Shown: positions 33,309 to 41,371 of the stretch, one piece after another
Position numbering within the stretch: position 1 is the stretch's first letter
Layout of the letters: every line of letters begins with the position of its first letter
Program-made: the position numbers and the translations under genes
DNA from: an uncultured Oscillibacter sp.
GTDB lineage: Bacteria; Bacillota; Clostridia; Oscillospirales; Oscillospiraceae
Length of the DNA stretch: 64,000 nucleotides
Assembly: GCA_910588175.1 (NCBI GenBank)
Contig: CAJUQQ010000004.1
Span: 12,251-76,250, forward strand
Direction of reading: 5' to 3'
The notes under the pieces: model-generated
The model's input: only the letters and a program-made list of their open reading frames with translations
Databases searched by the model: none
What the model was told of the DNA's origin: nothing

Positions 33309-34571
33309 GTGGAAATTTTAACCAGTCTCTCCGCCGCCCTGATCGGCGGGCTGCTGCTGTCCCGTCCGGCCAAGCGGCTGTCTCTGCCCGCCGTCACCGC
33401 CTATCTGATAGCGGGCCTTCTCCTGGGCCCCTTCTGCATCGGCGCGCTGAACATCGGCGGCCTGGGCTTCGCCTCCATGGAGGCGGTGGAGCGTATGAAC
33501 ATTCTCTCCCAGGTGGCCCTGGGCTTCATCGCATTCACCATCGGCAACGAATTCCGGGTCAGCCAGCTGAAAGCCATGGGCCGCCAGGCCATTGTGGTGG
33601 GCATCCTCCAGGCGTCGGCCGCCACGGCCCTGGTGGATCTGGCGTTGATTCTGCTGCACCTGATCCGGCCGGAAATCATCTCCGTCTCCTCCGCCATCAC
33701 CCTGGGGTCCATCGCCGCCGCCACCGCTCCCGCTGCCACGCTGATGGTGGTCCGGCAGTACAAGGCCGACGGCCCTATGACAAGGCTCCTGCTGATGGTG
33801 GTGGCCATTGACGACGCGGTGGGCCTGGTGCTGTTCTCCGCCTCCTTCGGCGTGGCCCAGGCGTTGGAGAGCGGGTCCGTCAGCGTGACCACGGTGCTGG
33901 TGGAGCCGGTGGTGGAAATCGTCCTCTCCTTGGGGCTGGGGGCGGCGGCCGGACTGGCGCTGTACTTTGTGGAGCAGTTCTTCCACTCCCGGAGCAAGCG
34001 CCTCTCCATCTCCATCGGCTTCGTACTGCTGACGGCGGGCCTGTCCATGAAGGAGTTTCAGGTGGGCGGCGTCCGCTGCGGCTTTTCCCTGCTGCTGGTG
34101 TGCATGATGACCGGGACCCTGTTCTGCAACATCTGCGGCTTCTCCGAGGAGCTGATGACCCGGGTGGACAGCTGGACGGCGCCCCTGTTCGTGCTGTTTT
34201 TCGTCCTCTCCGGGGCGGAACTGGACCTGTCGGTGCTGCGGAACCCCTCCGTGCTGCTGATTGGCGCCGTGTACATCCTCGTCCGCTCCCTGGGCAAGTA
34301 CGCCGGTTCCTTCGGCAGCTGCGCCCTCACCGGCTGTGACCGGAATATCCAAAAATACCTGGGCATCACCCTGCTGCCCCAGGCCGGGGTGGCCCTGGGC
34401 ATGGCCATCACCGCCCAGTCTCTTGCCGACGGCGCGGTGGTGCGGAGCGTGGTGCTGTTCTCCGTCCTGGTCTACGAGCTGGTGGGCCCGGCGCTGACCA
34501 AGCGGGCCCTGCTGGCCGCCGGGGAAATCCAGCCCGAGGGCCGGACCTCCGCCCGGGGGAAAACTGTTTGA
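33309..34571 (+). CDS. Cation:proton antiporter (CPA2, KefB/GerN-like)
   Basis: A 420-residue polytopic membrane protein exchanging Na+ or K+ for H+. I chose GTG at 33309 because GAGGT lies 8 bases before it and the product then starts MEILTSLSAALIGGLLLSRP, as CPA2 proteins do; an ATG at 33282 has no site and is only 16 bases after the predicted transcript start. About twelve membrane segments are visible, including LSLPAVTAYLIAGLLLGPF, the ion-binding region LLLMVVAIDDAVGLVLFSA with the paired DD near residue 185, and LLPQAGVALGMAITAQ. No TrkA-N regulatory domain follows. Confidence 0.9.
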   Translation: MEILTSLSAALIGGLLLSRPAKRLSLPAVTAYLIAGLLLGPFCIGALNIGGLGFASMEAVERMNILSQVALGFIAFTIGNEFRVSQLKAMGRQAIVVGILQASAATALVDLALILLHLIRPEIISVSSAITLGSIAAATAPAATLMVVRQYKADGPMTRLLLMVVAIDDAVGLVLFSASFGVAQALESGSVSVTTVLVEPVVEIVLSLGLGAAAGLALYFVEQFFHSRSKRLSISIGFVLLTAGLSMKEFQVGGVRCGFSLLLVCMMTGTLFCNICGFSEELMTRVDSWTAPLFVLFFVLSGAELDLSVLRNPSVLLIGAVYILVRSLGKYAGSFGSCALTGCDRNIQKYLGITLLPQAGVALGMAITAQSLADGAVVRSVVLFSVLVYELVGPALTKRALLAAGEIQPEGRTSARGKTV

Positions 34572-34623
34572 GCCGGCGGAGCCGCGTCAAAAGTCCATTT
34601 TACGGAAAGGAAGGATACCCGAT

Positions 34624-35241
34624 ATGAACAAGAAAACCCTGCTCTCCCTGCTTCTGGGAGCCCTTCTGCTGCTGGCCCTGGCCGGGTGCGGCGGAAAGAA
34701 GGACTCCCAGCCGTCCCCGGAGGAATCCCAGACCTCCCAGAGCCCTTCCGCGGAGGAGCCGGAGGGCGCCGCCGCCCTGGGAAACCTGTCCTCCTTCACG
34801 GCAGGCACACTGGACGGAGGGACCTTCACCCAGGACGACATTGCCGCCAAGGACGTAACGGTCCTGAACTTCTGGGCTCTGACCTGCCCGCCCTGCATCG
34901 CGGAAATGCCGGAAATCGCGGCCTTTGAAAAAGCCCTGCCGGACAATGTGGCTATGGTTACCGTCTGCCTGGACGGCAGCGGAAATGAGGACGCCGCCAG
35001 GGCAGTCCTGGCGGAAGCGGGCTTCGAGGGCGTCACCCTCATCACGGCGGACGGCAGTCTGCTGGAGCTGGCCGGAAACCTGATGTACACCCCCACCACC
35101 GTCCTCGCCGGCAGCGGCGGCACGCTGATGGGAGAGGCTATCATCGGCGGGCAGGCGGACCTGGCCGCCGTCTACCTGGAAGCGGTGAACCAAGCGCTGG
35201 CGGCGGACGGAAAGGATGAAATCAGCCTTGAAGACGCGTGA
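34624..35241 (+). CDS. TlpA-like thioredoxin-fold lipoprotein
   Basis: A 205-residue lipoprotein starting MNKKTLLSLLLGALLLLALA. The lipobox is LALAGC (Cys near residue 22), followed by a Ser/Pro/Glu-rich linker. The thioredoxin domain holds the active site NFWALTCPPCIAEMPEI, with CPPC near residue 98, and the cis-Pro loop YTPTTVL near 158. It probably reduces or relays electrons to partner thiols outside the membrane. Its last 26 bases overlap the CD1871A microprotein gene, which in turn overlaps the polyferredoxin gene, forming a tight redox cassette. Confidence 0.9.
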   Translation: MNKKTLLSLLLGALLLLALAGCGGKKDSQPSPEESQTSQSPSAEEPEGAAALGNLSSFTAGTLDGGTFTQDDIAAKDVTVLNFWALTCPPCIAEMPEIAAFEKALPDNVAMVTVCLDGSGNEDAARAVLAEAGFEGVTLITADGSLLELAGNLMYTPTTVLAGSGGTLMGEAIIGGQADLAAVYLEAVNQALAADGKDEISLEDA

Positions 35242-35380
35242 GAAAGCAATCCCGGTCCTGCGGGCCGGAGGACTGGGGCTGGCGCTGCTTCTGATCGGGA
35301 TTGGACTTTTCCGGCAGGAGCATCTGGAGGTCCTGCAAAAGGCGGTGCGCATATGTCTCGAATGCATCGGCATCGGATGA
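35216..35380 (+). CDS. CD1871A-family CXXC microprotein
   Basis: A 54-residue protein starting MKSALKTREKAIPVLRAGGL, with one membrane helix (LGLALLLIGIGLFRQ, about residues 20-34) and the C-terminal hallmark VRICLECIGIG. The CLEC motif at the end marks the CD1871A family. The ATG lies inside the end of the TlpA-like gene, and its TGA overlaps an ATG of the next gene. Co-occurrence of a thioredoxin-fold lipoprotein, this CXXC peptide and a membrane polyferredoxin suggests the peptide carries thiol electrons across or at the membrane. That role is inferred; the family itself is uncharacterised. Confidence 0.85.
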   Translation: MKSALKTREKAIPVLRAGGLGLALLLIGIGLFRQEHLEVLQKAVRICLECIGIG

Positions 35381-36249
35381 GGGGGAAGCTCTCCCGCCAG
35401 CGGGTGATTCAGCTGATTGCCGCCGCGCTGTTCAACGGCTACGCGGCGGGCTTTCGGAAGGGGAAAATTTTCACCGGCGGCAGCAAGGCGGTCTGCGTCC
35501 CCGTGCTGAACTGCTACTCCTGCCCTGGGGCCCTGGGGGCCTGTCCCATCGGAGCCCTGCAAACCACCCTGGGGGCCAAGCATCACTTTCCCTTCTATGT
35601 GCTGGGGCTGCTGACGCTCTTCGGCGTCGTCCTGGGCCGGGCGGTCTGCGGACTGCTGTGCCCCTTCGGCCTGATCCAAGACCTGCTGCATAAGGTCCCC
35701 GTCCCCAAGCGCACCGTCCCCCGGCGGCTGGACCGGCCCGCCCGGTATTTGAAATATGGAATTCTGGCGGTGCTGGTGATCCTGCTCCCGGCCTTTCTCG
35801 TAACGGACACCGGCATCGTTCCGCCCCTGTTCTGCCAGTATCTCTGCCCCGCCGGAACTCTGGGGGGCGGCGTTCCCCTGCTGCTGGCCGACCCGGCGCT
35901 CAGAAAGCTGGCCGGGGCGCTGTTTCGCTGGAAGGCCCTGGTGCTGGCGGTGATTCTGCTGGCCTCCACGACCATCCACCGCCCCTTCTGCAAGTACCTC
36001 TGCCCCCTGGGGGCCTTCTACGCCCTGTTCAACCGCTTCAGCTTTTTCCAGATGCGGCTGGACAATGACCGCTGCGTCCACTGCGGCGCTTGCGAGGCGG
36101 CCTGCCCCATGCAGGTGGAGGTGACGGGGGACATCAATGGCCCGGAGTGCATCCGCTGCGGAAAGTGCCGGTCCGTCTGCCCCACCGGCGCGGTTTCCTC
36201 CGGATTCCCCCACGGCCCGCGCAGCGCGGAGAAGCGGAAGCGCGCCTGA
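35377..36249 (+). CDS. Membrane 4Fe-4S polyferredoxin (NapH/CcoG-like)
   Basis: A 290-residue membrane protein. I take ATG at 35377 (MRGKLSRQRVIQLIAAALFN) because it overlaps the previous stop (ATGA); earlier in-frame ATGs at 35353 and 35365 are possible. It has about four to five membrane segments and many cysteines: NCYSCPGALGACPIGAL, CGLLCPFGLIQDLL, FCQYLCPAGTLG and CKYLCPLGAFYALF, then two classical ferredoxin motifs, CVHCGACEAACPM and CIRCGKCRSVCPTGAV. It likely moves electrons from cytosolic ferredoxin-type donors towards the exported thioredoxin-like protein. An intrinsic terminator follows. Confidence 0.9.
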   Translation: MRGKLSRQRVIQLIAAALFNGYAAGFRKGKIFTGGSKAVCVPVLNCYSCPGALGACPIGALQTTLGAKHHFPFYVLGLLTLFGVVLGRAVCGLLCPFGLIQDLLHKVPVPKRTVPRRLDRPARYLKYGILAVLVILLPAFLVTDTGIVPPLFCQYLCPAGTLGGGVPLLLADPALRKLAGALFRWKALVLAVILLASTTIHRPFCKYLCPLGAFYALFNRFSFFQMRLDNDRCVHCGACEAACPMQVEVTGDINGPECIRCGKCRSVCPTGAVSSGFPHGPRSAEKRKRA

Positions 36250-36260
36250 TCCGCCGGCTC

Positions 36261-36296
36261 CATCCCGTCCCCGCTTTCGGGGACGGGATGTTTTTT
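36261..36296. terminator. Bidirectional terminator between polyferredoxin and arcC genes
   Basis: CATCCCGTCCCC (36261-36272) pairs with GGGGACGGGATG (36279-36290) and is followed by TTTTTT. It sits between the convergent stops of the redox cassette and carbamate kinase. Confidence 0.9.
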
Positions 36297-36302
36297 CCGC
36301 TC

Positions 36303-37253
36303 TCAGGCAAAGGTTATCACAGTTCCCGTCTTCCCCGCCAGGGCGTCGATGGCCTTGTCCAGGGAGGTGATGATGGCTTTTTTGCCCGGATCACTGCGGA
36401 CAAAGCGCATGGCGGCCTGGACCTTGGGCAGCATGCTGCCGGGGGCGAAGTGGCCCTCTTCCACATAGCGGGACGCCTCCGCCAGGGACATGCGGCTCAG
36501 GTCCTTCTGGTCCGGCTTGCCCCAGTGAATGGCCACCTTCTCCACCTCCGTCAGAATCATCAGCACACCGGCGTCTACCTGCTCCGCCAGCAGTTCCGCC
36601 GCGAAGTCCTTGTCAATGACCGCCGCCACGCCCTCCAGCTCGCCCCGGGGGGTCTCGATCACCGGAACGCCTCCGCCGCCGCAGGTGATGACGATGGTGT
36701 TGTCCCAGAGATCCCGGACCTGGCCGATCTCCACAATGCGCCGGGGCAGAGGCGAGGGCACCACCCGCCGCCAGCCCCGCCCGGCGTCCTCCTTCATCAC
36801 ATAGCCCTTCTCCCGCTGAAGGGCCTCCGCCTCCTCCCGGCTGTAGAAGGGTCCGATGGGCTTGCTGGGATTCTGGAAGGCGGGATCTCCCTCCTCCACC
36901 ACCACCTGGGTAACCAGGCTTACCACAGGGACGTTCTTGTTCCGCTTCGCCAGGGCATAGCGCAAGGCCTGCTGAATGTGGTAGCCGATATACCCCTGGC
37001 TCATGGCCCCGCAGACATCAAAGGGCATGGCGGGCACCACATCCTTCGCCGTCTCGCTGGCCAGAAGGATGCGTCCCACCTGAGGCCCGTTTCCATGGAC
37101 AATGGCCACCTCATAGCCCTCCGCGCTGAGCTCCGCGATGTGTTCACAGGTCTTCCGCACCACGCTGAGCTGTGCCTCGGCGGTGGACCCGCTGTCCTTG
37201 GATTGGAGGGCGTTTCCCCCCAGGGCAATGACTAATTTTTCCGCTTTTTCCAT
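36303..37253 (-). CDS. arcC: Carbamate kinase
   Basis: ArcC interconverts carbamoyl phosphate plus ADP with carbamate plus ATP, normally the ATP-yielding step of arginine or agmatine catabolism. The 316-residue protein begins MEKAEKLVIALGGNALQSKD and has the amino acid kinase signatures IVHGNGPQVGRI near residue 53, SQGYIGYHIQQALR near 88, CGGGGVPVI near 210, and AAVIDKDFAAELLAEQVDAG near 232. No arcA or arcB is next to it, so it may act with a remote pathway or in the purine/allantoin route. Confidence 0.96.
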   Translation of the reverse strand: MEKAEKLVIALGGNALQSKDSGSTAEAQLSVVRKTCEHIAELSAEGYEVAIVHGNGPQVGRILLASETAKDVVPAMPFDVCGAMSQGYIGYHIQQALRYALAKRNKNVPVVSLVTQVVVEEGDPAFQNPSKPIGPFYSREEAEALQREKGYVMKEDAGRGWRRVVPSPLPRRIVEIGQVRDLWDNTIVITCGGGGVPVIETPRGELEGVAAVIDKDFAAELLAEQVDAGVLMILTEVEKVAIHWGKPDQKDLSRMSLAEASRYVEEGHFAPGSMLPKVQAAMRFVRSDPGKKAIITSLDKAIDALAGKTGTVITFA

Positions 37254-37359
37254 GCTTCGCTCCTATCACAACAGATTTCCGGTTTCAGGCATCTCGCCCG
37301 ACGCTCAGTGTTCCACCTCCCCGCGTTTTTATGAATCCGCCGGAGGGACGGCATATTCA

Positions 37360-37389
37360 TTGACAGCCGGAATATGGTTGTGGTATCAT
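37360..37389 (+). promoter_or_regulatory. Sigma-A promoter for mntP
   Basis: TTGACA (37360-37365) and TATCAT (37384-37389) with an 18-base spacer, about 30 bases before the mntP start. No yybP-ykoY manganese riboswitch fits in so short a leader. Confidence 0.7.
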
Positions 37390-37420
37390 CTAAAAACTAC
37401 ATATACAGGGAGGCTTCCCC

Positions 37421-37990
37421 ATGGATATTCTGGAACTGCTTCTCATCGCCGCCGGCCTTTCGATGGACGCCTTTGCCGTCTCTGTCTGCAAGGGCCTGTC
37501 CGTCCAGCGGCTACGGCCCCGGCACTACCTTCTCACCGGCGCCTGGTTCGGCGGCTTTCAGGCGTTGATGCCTTCCATCGGTTTTTTGCTGGGCTCCACC
37601 TTTGAACAGTATATCGTCTCCTTCGACCACTGGATCGCCTTTGTCCTCCTGGCCGTCATCGGCGGAAACATGGTCAAGGAGAGCTTTGACCAAGACGGGG
37701 AGTGCCACGACGATTCCTTTTCCGCCCGCACCATGTTCCTCCTGGCCGTGGCCACCAGCATCGACGCGCTGGCGGTGGGAGTCACCTTCGCCCTGCTGCC
37801 GGATGTACATATCCTCTCCGCCGTGTCCCTCATCGGCGCCACCACCTTCCTCCTCTCCGCCGCGGGGCTGAAGACGGGAAACGTCTTCGGCCTGCGGTAC
37901 AAGGCCCGGGCGGAGCTGGCGGGAGGCGTGATTTTGATTCTCATGGGGCTGAAAATCCTGCTGGAGCATTTGGGCATTCTCGCGTTCTGA
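37421..37990 (+). CDS. mntP: Manganese efflux pump MntP
   Basis: A 189-residue protein with six membrane segments that exports Mn2+. It begins MDILELLLIAAGLSMDAFAV, and the conserved acidic residues are in GLSMDAFAVSVCKGL and in the repeat half VATSIDALAVGVTFAL. Each half repeats the D-A-F/L-A-V pattern, as in all MntP proteins. A short hydrophilic loop, KESFDQDGECHDDSFSART, links them. Length is typical. It is followed by a strong GC-rich terminator and appears monocistronic. Confidence 0.93.
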   Translation: MDILELLLIAAGLSMDAFAVSVCKGLSVQRLRPRHYLLTGAWFGGFQALMPSIGFLLGSTFEQYIVSFDHWIAFVLLAVIGGNMVKESFDQDGECHDDSFSARTMFLLAVATSIDALAVGVTFALLPDVHILSAVSLIGATTFLLSAAGLKTGNVFGLRYKARAELAGGVILILMGLKILLEHLGILAF

Positions 37991-37992
37991 AG

Positions 37993-38026
37993 AAAACGCC
38001 CGCGCCCGAGAGGGCGCGGGCGTTTT
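37993..38026. terminator. Bidirectional terminator between mntP and the DUF4397 gene
   Basis: AAAACGCCCGCGCCC (37993-38007) pairs with GGGCGCGGGCGTTTT (38012-38026) with a short GAGA loop, giving T-tracts on both strands between convergent genes. Confidence 0.88.
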
Positions 38027-38029
38027 GCC

Positions 38030-39034
38030 TTACCGGTCCATTAAGATCAAGTTCTGAATGTTGTTCCGGTTGCTGCCGCTTTGGAGGAGATAGACGCTGT
38101 AAATCGCGTTGCTGGTCACGTCCAGGTACAGCGAGCCGAAGGTCTCGTGAGGCGGATAAACCCCCAGCCAGGCGGAGTCCATGGTCTCGATGTCCAGGCC
38201 GGAGGGCATGGGCGCCAGATTCGTGTCGGCGTAGAAGAACTGATAAGTTCCGGGCATGATGCGCTTGAAGGCGGGGACCTCCTTGAACCGCAGGTCCGCC
38301 CAAACCACCCGGCCGTCGCTCATGATCACGTCCATGGGACCGCTGTTGTACGCCAGATTCCCGATGCGGAAGCTGGAATACCCGTTGGTGGGCGGGCAGC
38401 AGCTATCGGTGATCTGCATCAGGTCCAGGCCTCCGGCGGTGTTGATGATGGCGATGGTGGTGATTCCGTTGGACTGGAAGGGCATGGTTTTCTGGATGTA
38501 GACATAGCCGTCGGTCCCCGTGACCGTCACCGTCTGGTATCCGGCGTTGACCTGGCCGTAGGTAGTGGCGGAGGCGTAGTTCAGCAGGTTTACAAACCGG
38601 CGGTTGCCGATGAACACGCGGAAGGCGGGATAGCCGTAGCCCGCGTTCAGGAAGCGGACCTTGGCGGCTCCGGGCCACACGCCGCCGATGACGCCGGGCA
38701 GGACGATGATGCCGCCGCAGCCGCCGCCGGGACAGGGCCAGACCTGATTGCCGCCGCCGGGGCCGGGGTAAACCGGTCCGCCCTCGCCGGGATTGGGCAG
38801 GGGAATCACGGGCTCCACCACGCCGCCGTCGGGGCCGGGATAGACCGGGCCGCCCTCGCCGGGGTTGGGCAGGGGAATCACGGGAATCTGGCCGGGATCC
38901 GTCACCCCGTTGTTCATGTTGCCGGGGTAGACGGGACCGCCCTCACCGGGATTGGGCAGGGGGATAACAGCTTCCCCCATCCGGCCGGTCCGGGCGGTGG
39001 GAGAGGAAAATTGCCGCATCATATTCTGTTCCAT
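38030..39034 (-). CDS. DUF4397-domain protein with PNPGEGGPVYPG repeats
   Basis: A 334-residue protein with no signal peptide. Residues 20-95 contain three copies of VIPLPNPGEGGPVYPG (the first AVIPLP...), then a Gly/Cys-rich segment (WPCPGGGCGG). From residue 123 on is a DUF4397-like beta-sandwich (AKVRFLNAGYGYPAFRVFIG, a repeat of the same theme at SFRIGNLAYNSGPMDVIMSD, and PGTYQFFYAD), followed by a C-terminal VYLLQSGSNRNNIQNLILMD. Such proteins are common in spore-forming Clostridia and often surface or coat-like; function is unknown. The start at 39034 is 29 bases from its AGGAGG site, with a perfect hairpin between them. Two Met codons follow in the first six residues. Confidence 0.85.
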   Translation of the reverse strand: MEQNMMRQFSSPTARTGRMGEAVIPLPNPGEGGPVYPGNMNNGVTDPGQIPVIPLPNPGEGGPVYPGPDGGVVEPVIPLPNPGEGGPVYPGPGGGNQVWPCPGGGCGGIIVLPGVIGGVWPGAAKVRFLNAGYGYPAFRVFIGNRRFVNLLNYASATTYGQVNAGYQTVTVTGTDGYVYIQKTMPFQSNGITTIAIINTAGGLDLMQITDSCCPPTNGYSSFRIGNLAYNSGPMDVIMSDGRVVWADLRFKEVPAFKRIMPGTYQFFYADTNLAPMPSGLDIETMDSAWLGVYPPHETFGSLYLDVTSNAIYSVYLLQSGSNRNNIQNLILMDR

Positions 39035-39041
39035 ATATGCA

Positions 39042-39069
39042 GCCGGAAGCAGAGTTCCGGCGTCCTCCT
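39042..39069 (-). promoter_or_regulatory. Ribosome binding site with hairpin in the spacer
   Basis: On the minus strand AGGAGG (39064-39069) is followed by a 7-bp perfect hairpin, GCCGGAA/TTCCGGC (39042-39061), and then TGCATAT before the ATG. With the hairpin folded, the effective spacing is about 9 bases instead of 29. Confidence 0.6.
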
Positions 39070-39145
39070 TTCAATTGGGGCTATGACAGTCTATGCCAAA
39101 GCCTCCGCCCCGGTTCATGATGCAAGAATGATGGAAGGATGATAC

Positions 39146-39174
39146 AGACTATGGCCAAACAGGCATCTTGTCAA
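39146..39174 (-). promoter_or_regulatory. Candidate promoter for the DUF4397 gene
   Basis: On the minus strand TTGACA (39169-39174) and TAGTCT (39146-39151) with a 17-base spacer. The -10 is weak. The -35 lies against the ribosome binding region of the divergent response regulator gene. Confidence 0.4.
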
Positions 39175-39188
39175 AGGACGTGATTTCC

Positions 39189-39845
39189 ATGAACAAAATC
39201 CTCATCGCCGAGGACGAGGCCCCCATCGCCAACCTCCTCAGAACCGCCCTGGAGGGGGCGGGCTACCGCTGCGTCTGGGCCCCCGACGGGGCGGACGCGG
39301 CGGACAAGCTGGAAGCCCAGCCCTTCGATCTGGCGCTGCTGGACATCATGCTGCCCAAGGCCGACGGCTACGAGGTGCTGGAGTACTGCAAAAGTCTGGA
39401 GGTGCCGGTGATCTTCCTCACCGCCAAGGGAGAGCTGGAGGACCGGGTGAAGGGTCTGCGCCTGGGGGCGGAGGACTACATCGTCAAGCCCTTCGAGCTG
39501 ATGGAGCTGCTGGCCCGGGTGGAAACCGTCCTCCGCCGCTGCGGAAAGACGGGGCGGGTTCTCACCCTGCCGCCGGATATCGAGATCGACACCGCCAGCC
39601 ATGTGGTGCGCCGGGGCGGGACTCCCGTGGCCCTGACCGCCAAGGAGTACGACCTGCTGCTGCTCTTCCTCCAAAATAAAAACATCGCCCTCTACCGGGA
39701 CCGGATCTATGAAAAGGTCTGGGGGGAAGAATTCCTGGGGGACAGCCGGACCGTAGACCTCCACATTCAGCGGATGCGGAAGAAGCTGGGGCTGGAGAGC
39801 CGCCTGGTGGCGGTTTATAAGGTGGGCTACCGGCTGGAGGTGTAG
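39189..39845 (+). CDS. OmpR/PhoB-family response regulator
   Basis: A 218-residue regulator starting MNKILIAEDEAPIANLLRTA at ATG 39189, with AAAGGA 8 bases upstream. The receiver domain has the acidic pair EDE near residue 9, the phosphoacceptor Asp in FDLALLDIMLPKADGYEV near 51, the switch Thr in FLTAKGE and Lys in VKPFE near 102. The C-terminal winged helix (VALTAKEYDLLLLFLQNKN, then DSRTVDLHIQRMRKKL and YKVGYRLEV) is OmpR/PhoB type. The cognate histidine kinase gene starts 75 bases downstream. Confidence 0.96.
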   Translation: MNKILIAEDEAPIANLLRTALEGAGYRCVWAPDGADAADKLEAQPFDLALLDIMLPKADGYEVLEYCKSLEVPVIFLTAKGELEDRVKGLRLGAEDYIVKPFELMELLARVETVLRRCGKTGRVLTLPPDIEIDTASHVVRRGGTPVALTAKEYDLLLLFLQNKNIALYRDRIYEKVWGEEFLGDSRTVDLHIQRMRKKLGLESRLVAVYKVGYRLEV

Positions 39846-39919
39846 GGGCGGCATGACGGAAGCGGGCGGACACACAGGTCCGCCCCTGCGGTTCGCTCCC
39901 ACCCAAAAGGAGGCTTTTT

Positions 39920-41371
39920 GTGAAATTATTCTGGAAGCTCTTTTGCAGCATGGTCCTCATCACGGCCCTGGCCTGCTCCGCCGGGGGCTACGCCCTCATC
40001 CACGCCCAGTTTCGCGCTTCCCTGGATCGGGAGGTAGCGGCGCTGTACGAGGAAAACGACCTCCTCCGCTTCGCCTTGGCCCAAGAGCTGGCCTTCAACC
40101 CTCTGTACAGCCGGGAAGAGCTGGCCAAAGCCGCCGGGGGCATCAGCATCACCACCGGCCAGGGGCGGACGGTCTCCTTCCGCCTCAGCGACGAGGCGGG
40201 AACGGCCCTGGGGGGCAGCGGCGTCCTGCCGGTGGAGGCGGCGGGCCTCACCTCCCAGCTCCCCGCCGGGCAGCGGGGCTGGGTCATGAACGCCCTGGCC
40301 GACGGGCGGATTTACCTCCACGCCGCCAGCCCCCTGGCCCTGGAGGACGGCATTCTCTATCTGGAGAACTGCCGGGAGGTAGGTGAGCTGTTCCAATCCC
40401 GGTCGGAGCAGTACCGGAGCTTCTTCTCCCTGATGCTGGTCCTCACCGGGGCGGTGGGGGGCCTGTCCCTGGCGGTGGCCGCCACGCTGGCCCGACCCCT
40501 AGCCCGCCTTTCCGCCGCCGCCCGGCGGATGGCGGAGGGAGAACTCAGCCAGCGGGTCCGGGTGGACGGGGACGACGAGATCGCCCAGCTCTCCGCCGAC
40601 TTCAACGTCATGGCCCACCGCATCCAGCGGCAGGTGGCGGAGCTGAAGGCAGCCCAGCGCCGTCAGGAGGACTTCATCGGCAGCTTTGCCCACGAGATTA
40701 AAACACCCCTAACCTCCATCATCGGCTACGCCGACCTCCTCCGCTCCCGCCCGGCCACAGAGGAACAGGTCCGGGAGAGCGCCGGGTATATCTTCGGCGA
40801 GGGGCGGCGCCTGGAAGCCCTGAGCCGGAAGCTGCTGGACCTCATCGTCCTGGGGCGGCAGGACTTCCCCCTCCGCTCCGTGCCCTTGGACGGTTTTTTA
40901 AACCGGGTGGCCGGGGCCATGGAGCCGCCCCTCCGGCAGGCGGGCATCCGGCTCACCGTCCGGGCGGAGCCGGTGACCGCCCGGATGGAACCGGATTTGA
41001 TGGAAAGCGTCTGCGTGAACCTGCTGGACAACGCCCGGAAGGCCATGGAGGACGGCGGGGAGATTTTGCTGGAGGGCTTCGCCCTGGAGGATGGAAGCTG
41101 CTGCGTCCAGGTGACGGACCAGGGCAAGGGCATCCCGGCGGAGGAGCTGGATCGGGTGACGGAGGCTTTTTACATGGTGGACAAGTCCCGCGCCCGGGCC
41201 CAGGGGGGCGCGGGGCTGGGCCTGGCCCTGTGCCGCCGGATTGTGGAGCTCCACGGCGGGGAGCTGGAAATTGAGAGCGAGCCGGGCCGGGGCACCCGGG
41301 TCCGGGTGCTTTGGAAAGGAGGGGAGGAACTGCCGTGCGAAACTGGAAAAACTGGCTCTTCCCCATCCTGA
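39920..41371 (+). CDS. Membrane sensor histidine kinase
   Basis: A 483-residue kinase starting at GTG 39920 (MKLFWKLFCSMVLITALACS), set by AAAGGAGG 6 bases before. The first membrane helix is about residues 7-29, an extracellular domain of about 135 residues follows, and the second helix is about 168-190. A HAMP linker (RPLARLSAAARRMAEGELSQ), the phosphoacceptor H-box SFAHEIKTPLTSIIGY near 258, N-box NLLDNARKAMED near 370 and G-box GAGLGLALCRRIVELHGG near 432 complete a classic HisKA kinase. It pairs with the response regulator just upstream and overlaps the accessory gene downstream by 37 bases. Confidence 0.95.
   Translation: MKLFWKLFCSMVLITALACSAGGYALIHAQFRASLDREVAALYEENDLLRFALAQELAFNPLYSREELAKAAGGISITTGQGRTVSFRLSDEAGTALGGSGVLPVEAAGLTSQLPAGQRGWVMNALADGRIYLHAASPLALEDGILYLENCREVGELFQSRSEQYRSFFSLMLVLTGAVGGLSLAVAATLARPLARLSAAARRMAEGELSQRVRVDGDDEIAQLSADFNVMAHRIQRQVAELKAAQRRQEDFIGSFAHEIKTPLTSIIGYADLLRSRPATEEQVRESAGYIFGEGRRLEALSRKLLDLIVLGRQDFPLRSVPLDGFLNRVAGAMEPPLRQAGIRLTVRAEPVTARMEPDLMESVCVNLLDNARKAMEDGGEILLEGFALEDGSCCVQVTDQGKGIPAEELDRVTEAFYMVDKSRARAQGGAGLGLALCRRIVELHGGELEIESEPGRGTRVRVLWKGGEELPCETGKTGSSPS

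Noticed and set aside
34600..36213. A 537-residue minus-strand frame opposite the thiol-redox cassette
   Set aside because: The plus-strand proteins have lipobox, CPPC and ferredoxin cysteine motifs; the minus frame has none.
37390..37420. yybP-ykoY manganese riboswitch before mntP
   Set aside because: Only about 25 bases separate the predicted transcript start from the ATG, too few for the aptamer.
38750..38980. CRISPR-like reading of the repeats at the start of the DUF4397 gene
   Set aside because: They encode a conserved peptide repeat and there are only three copies.
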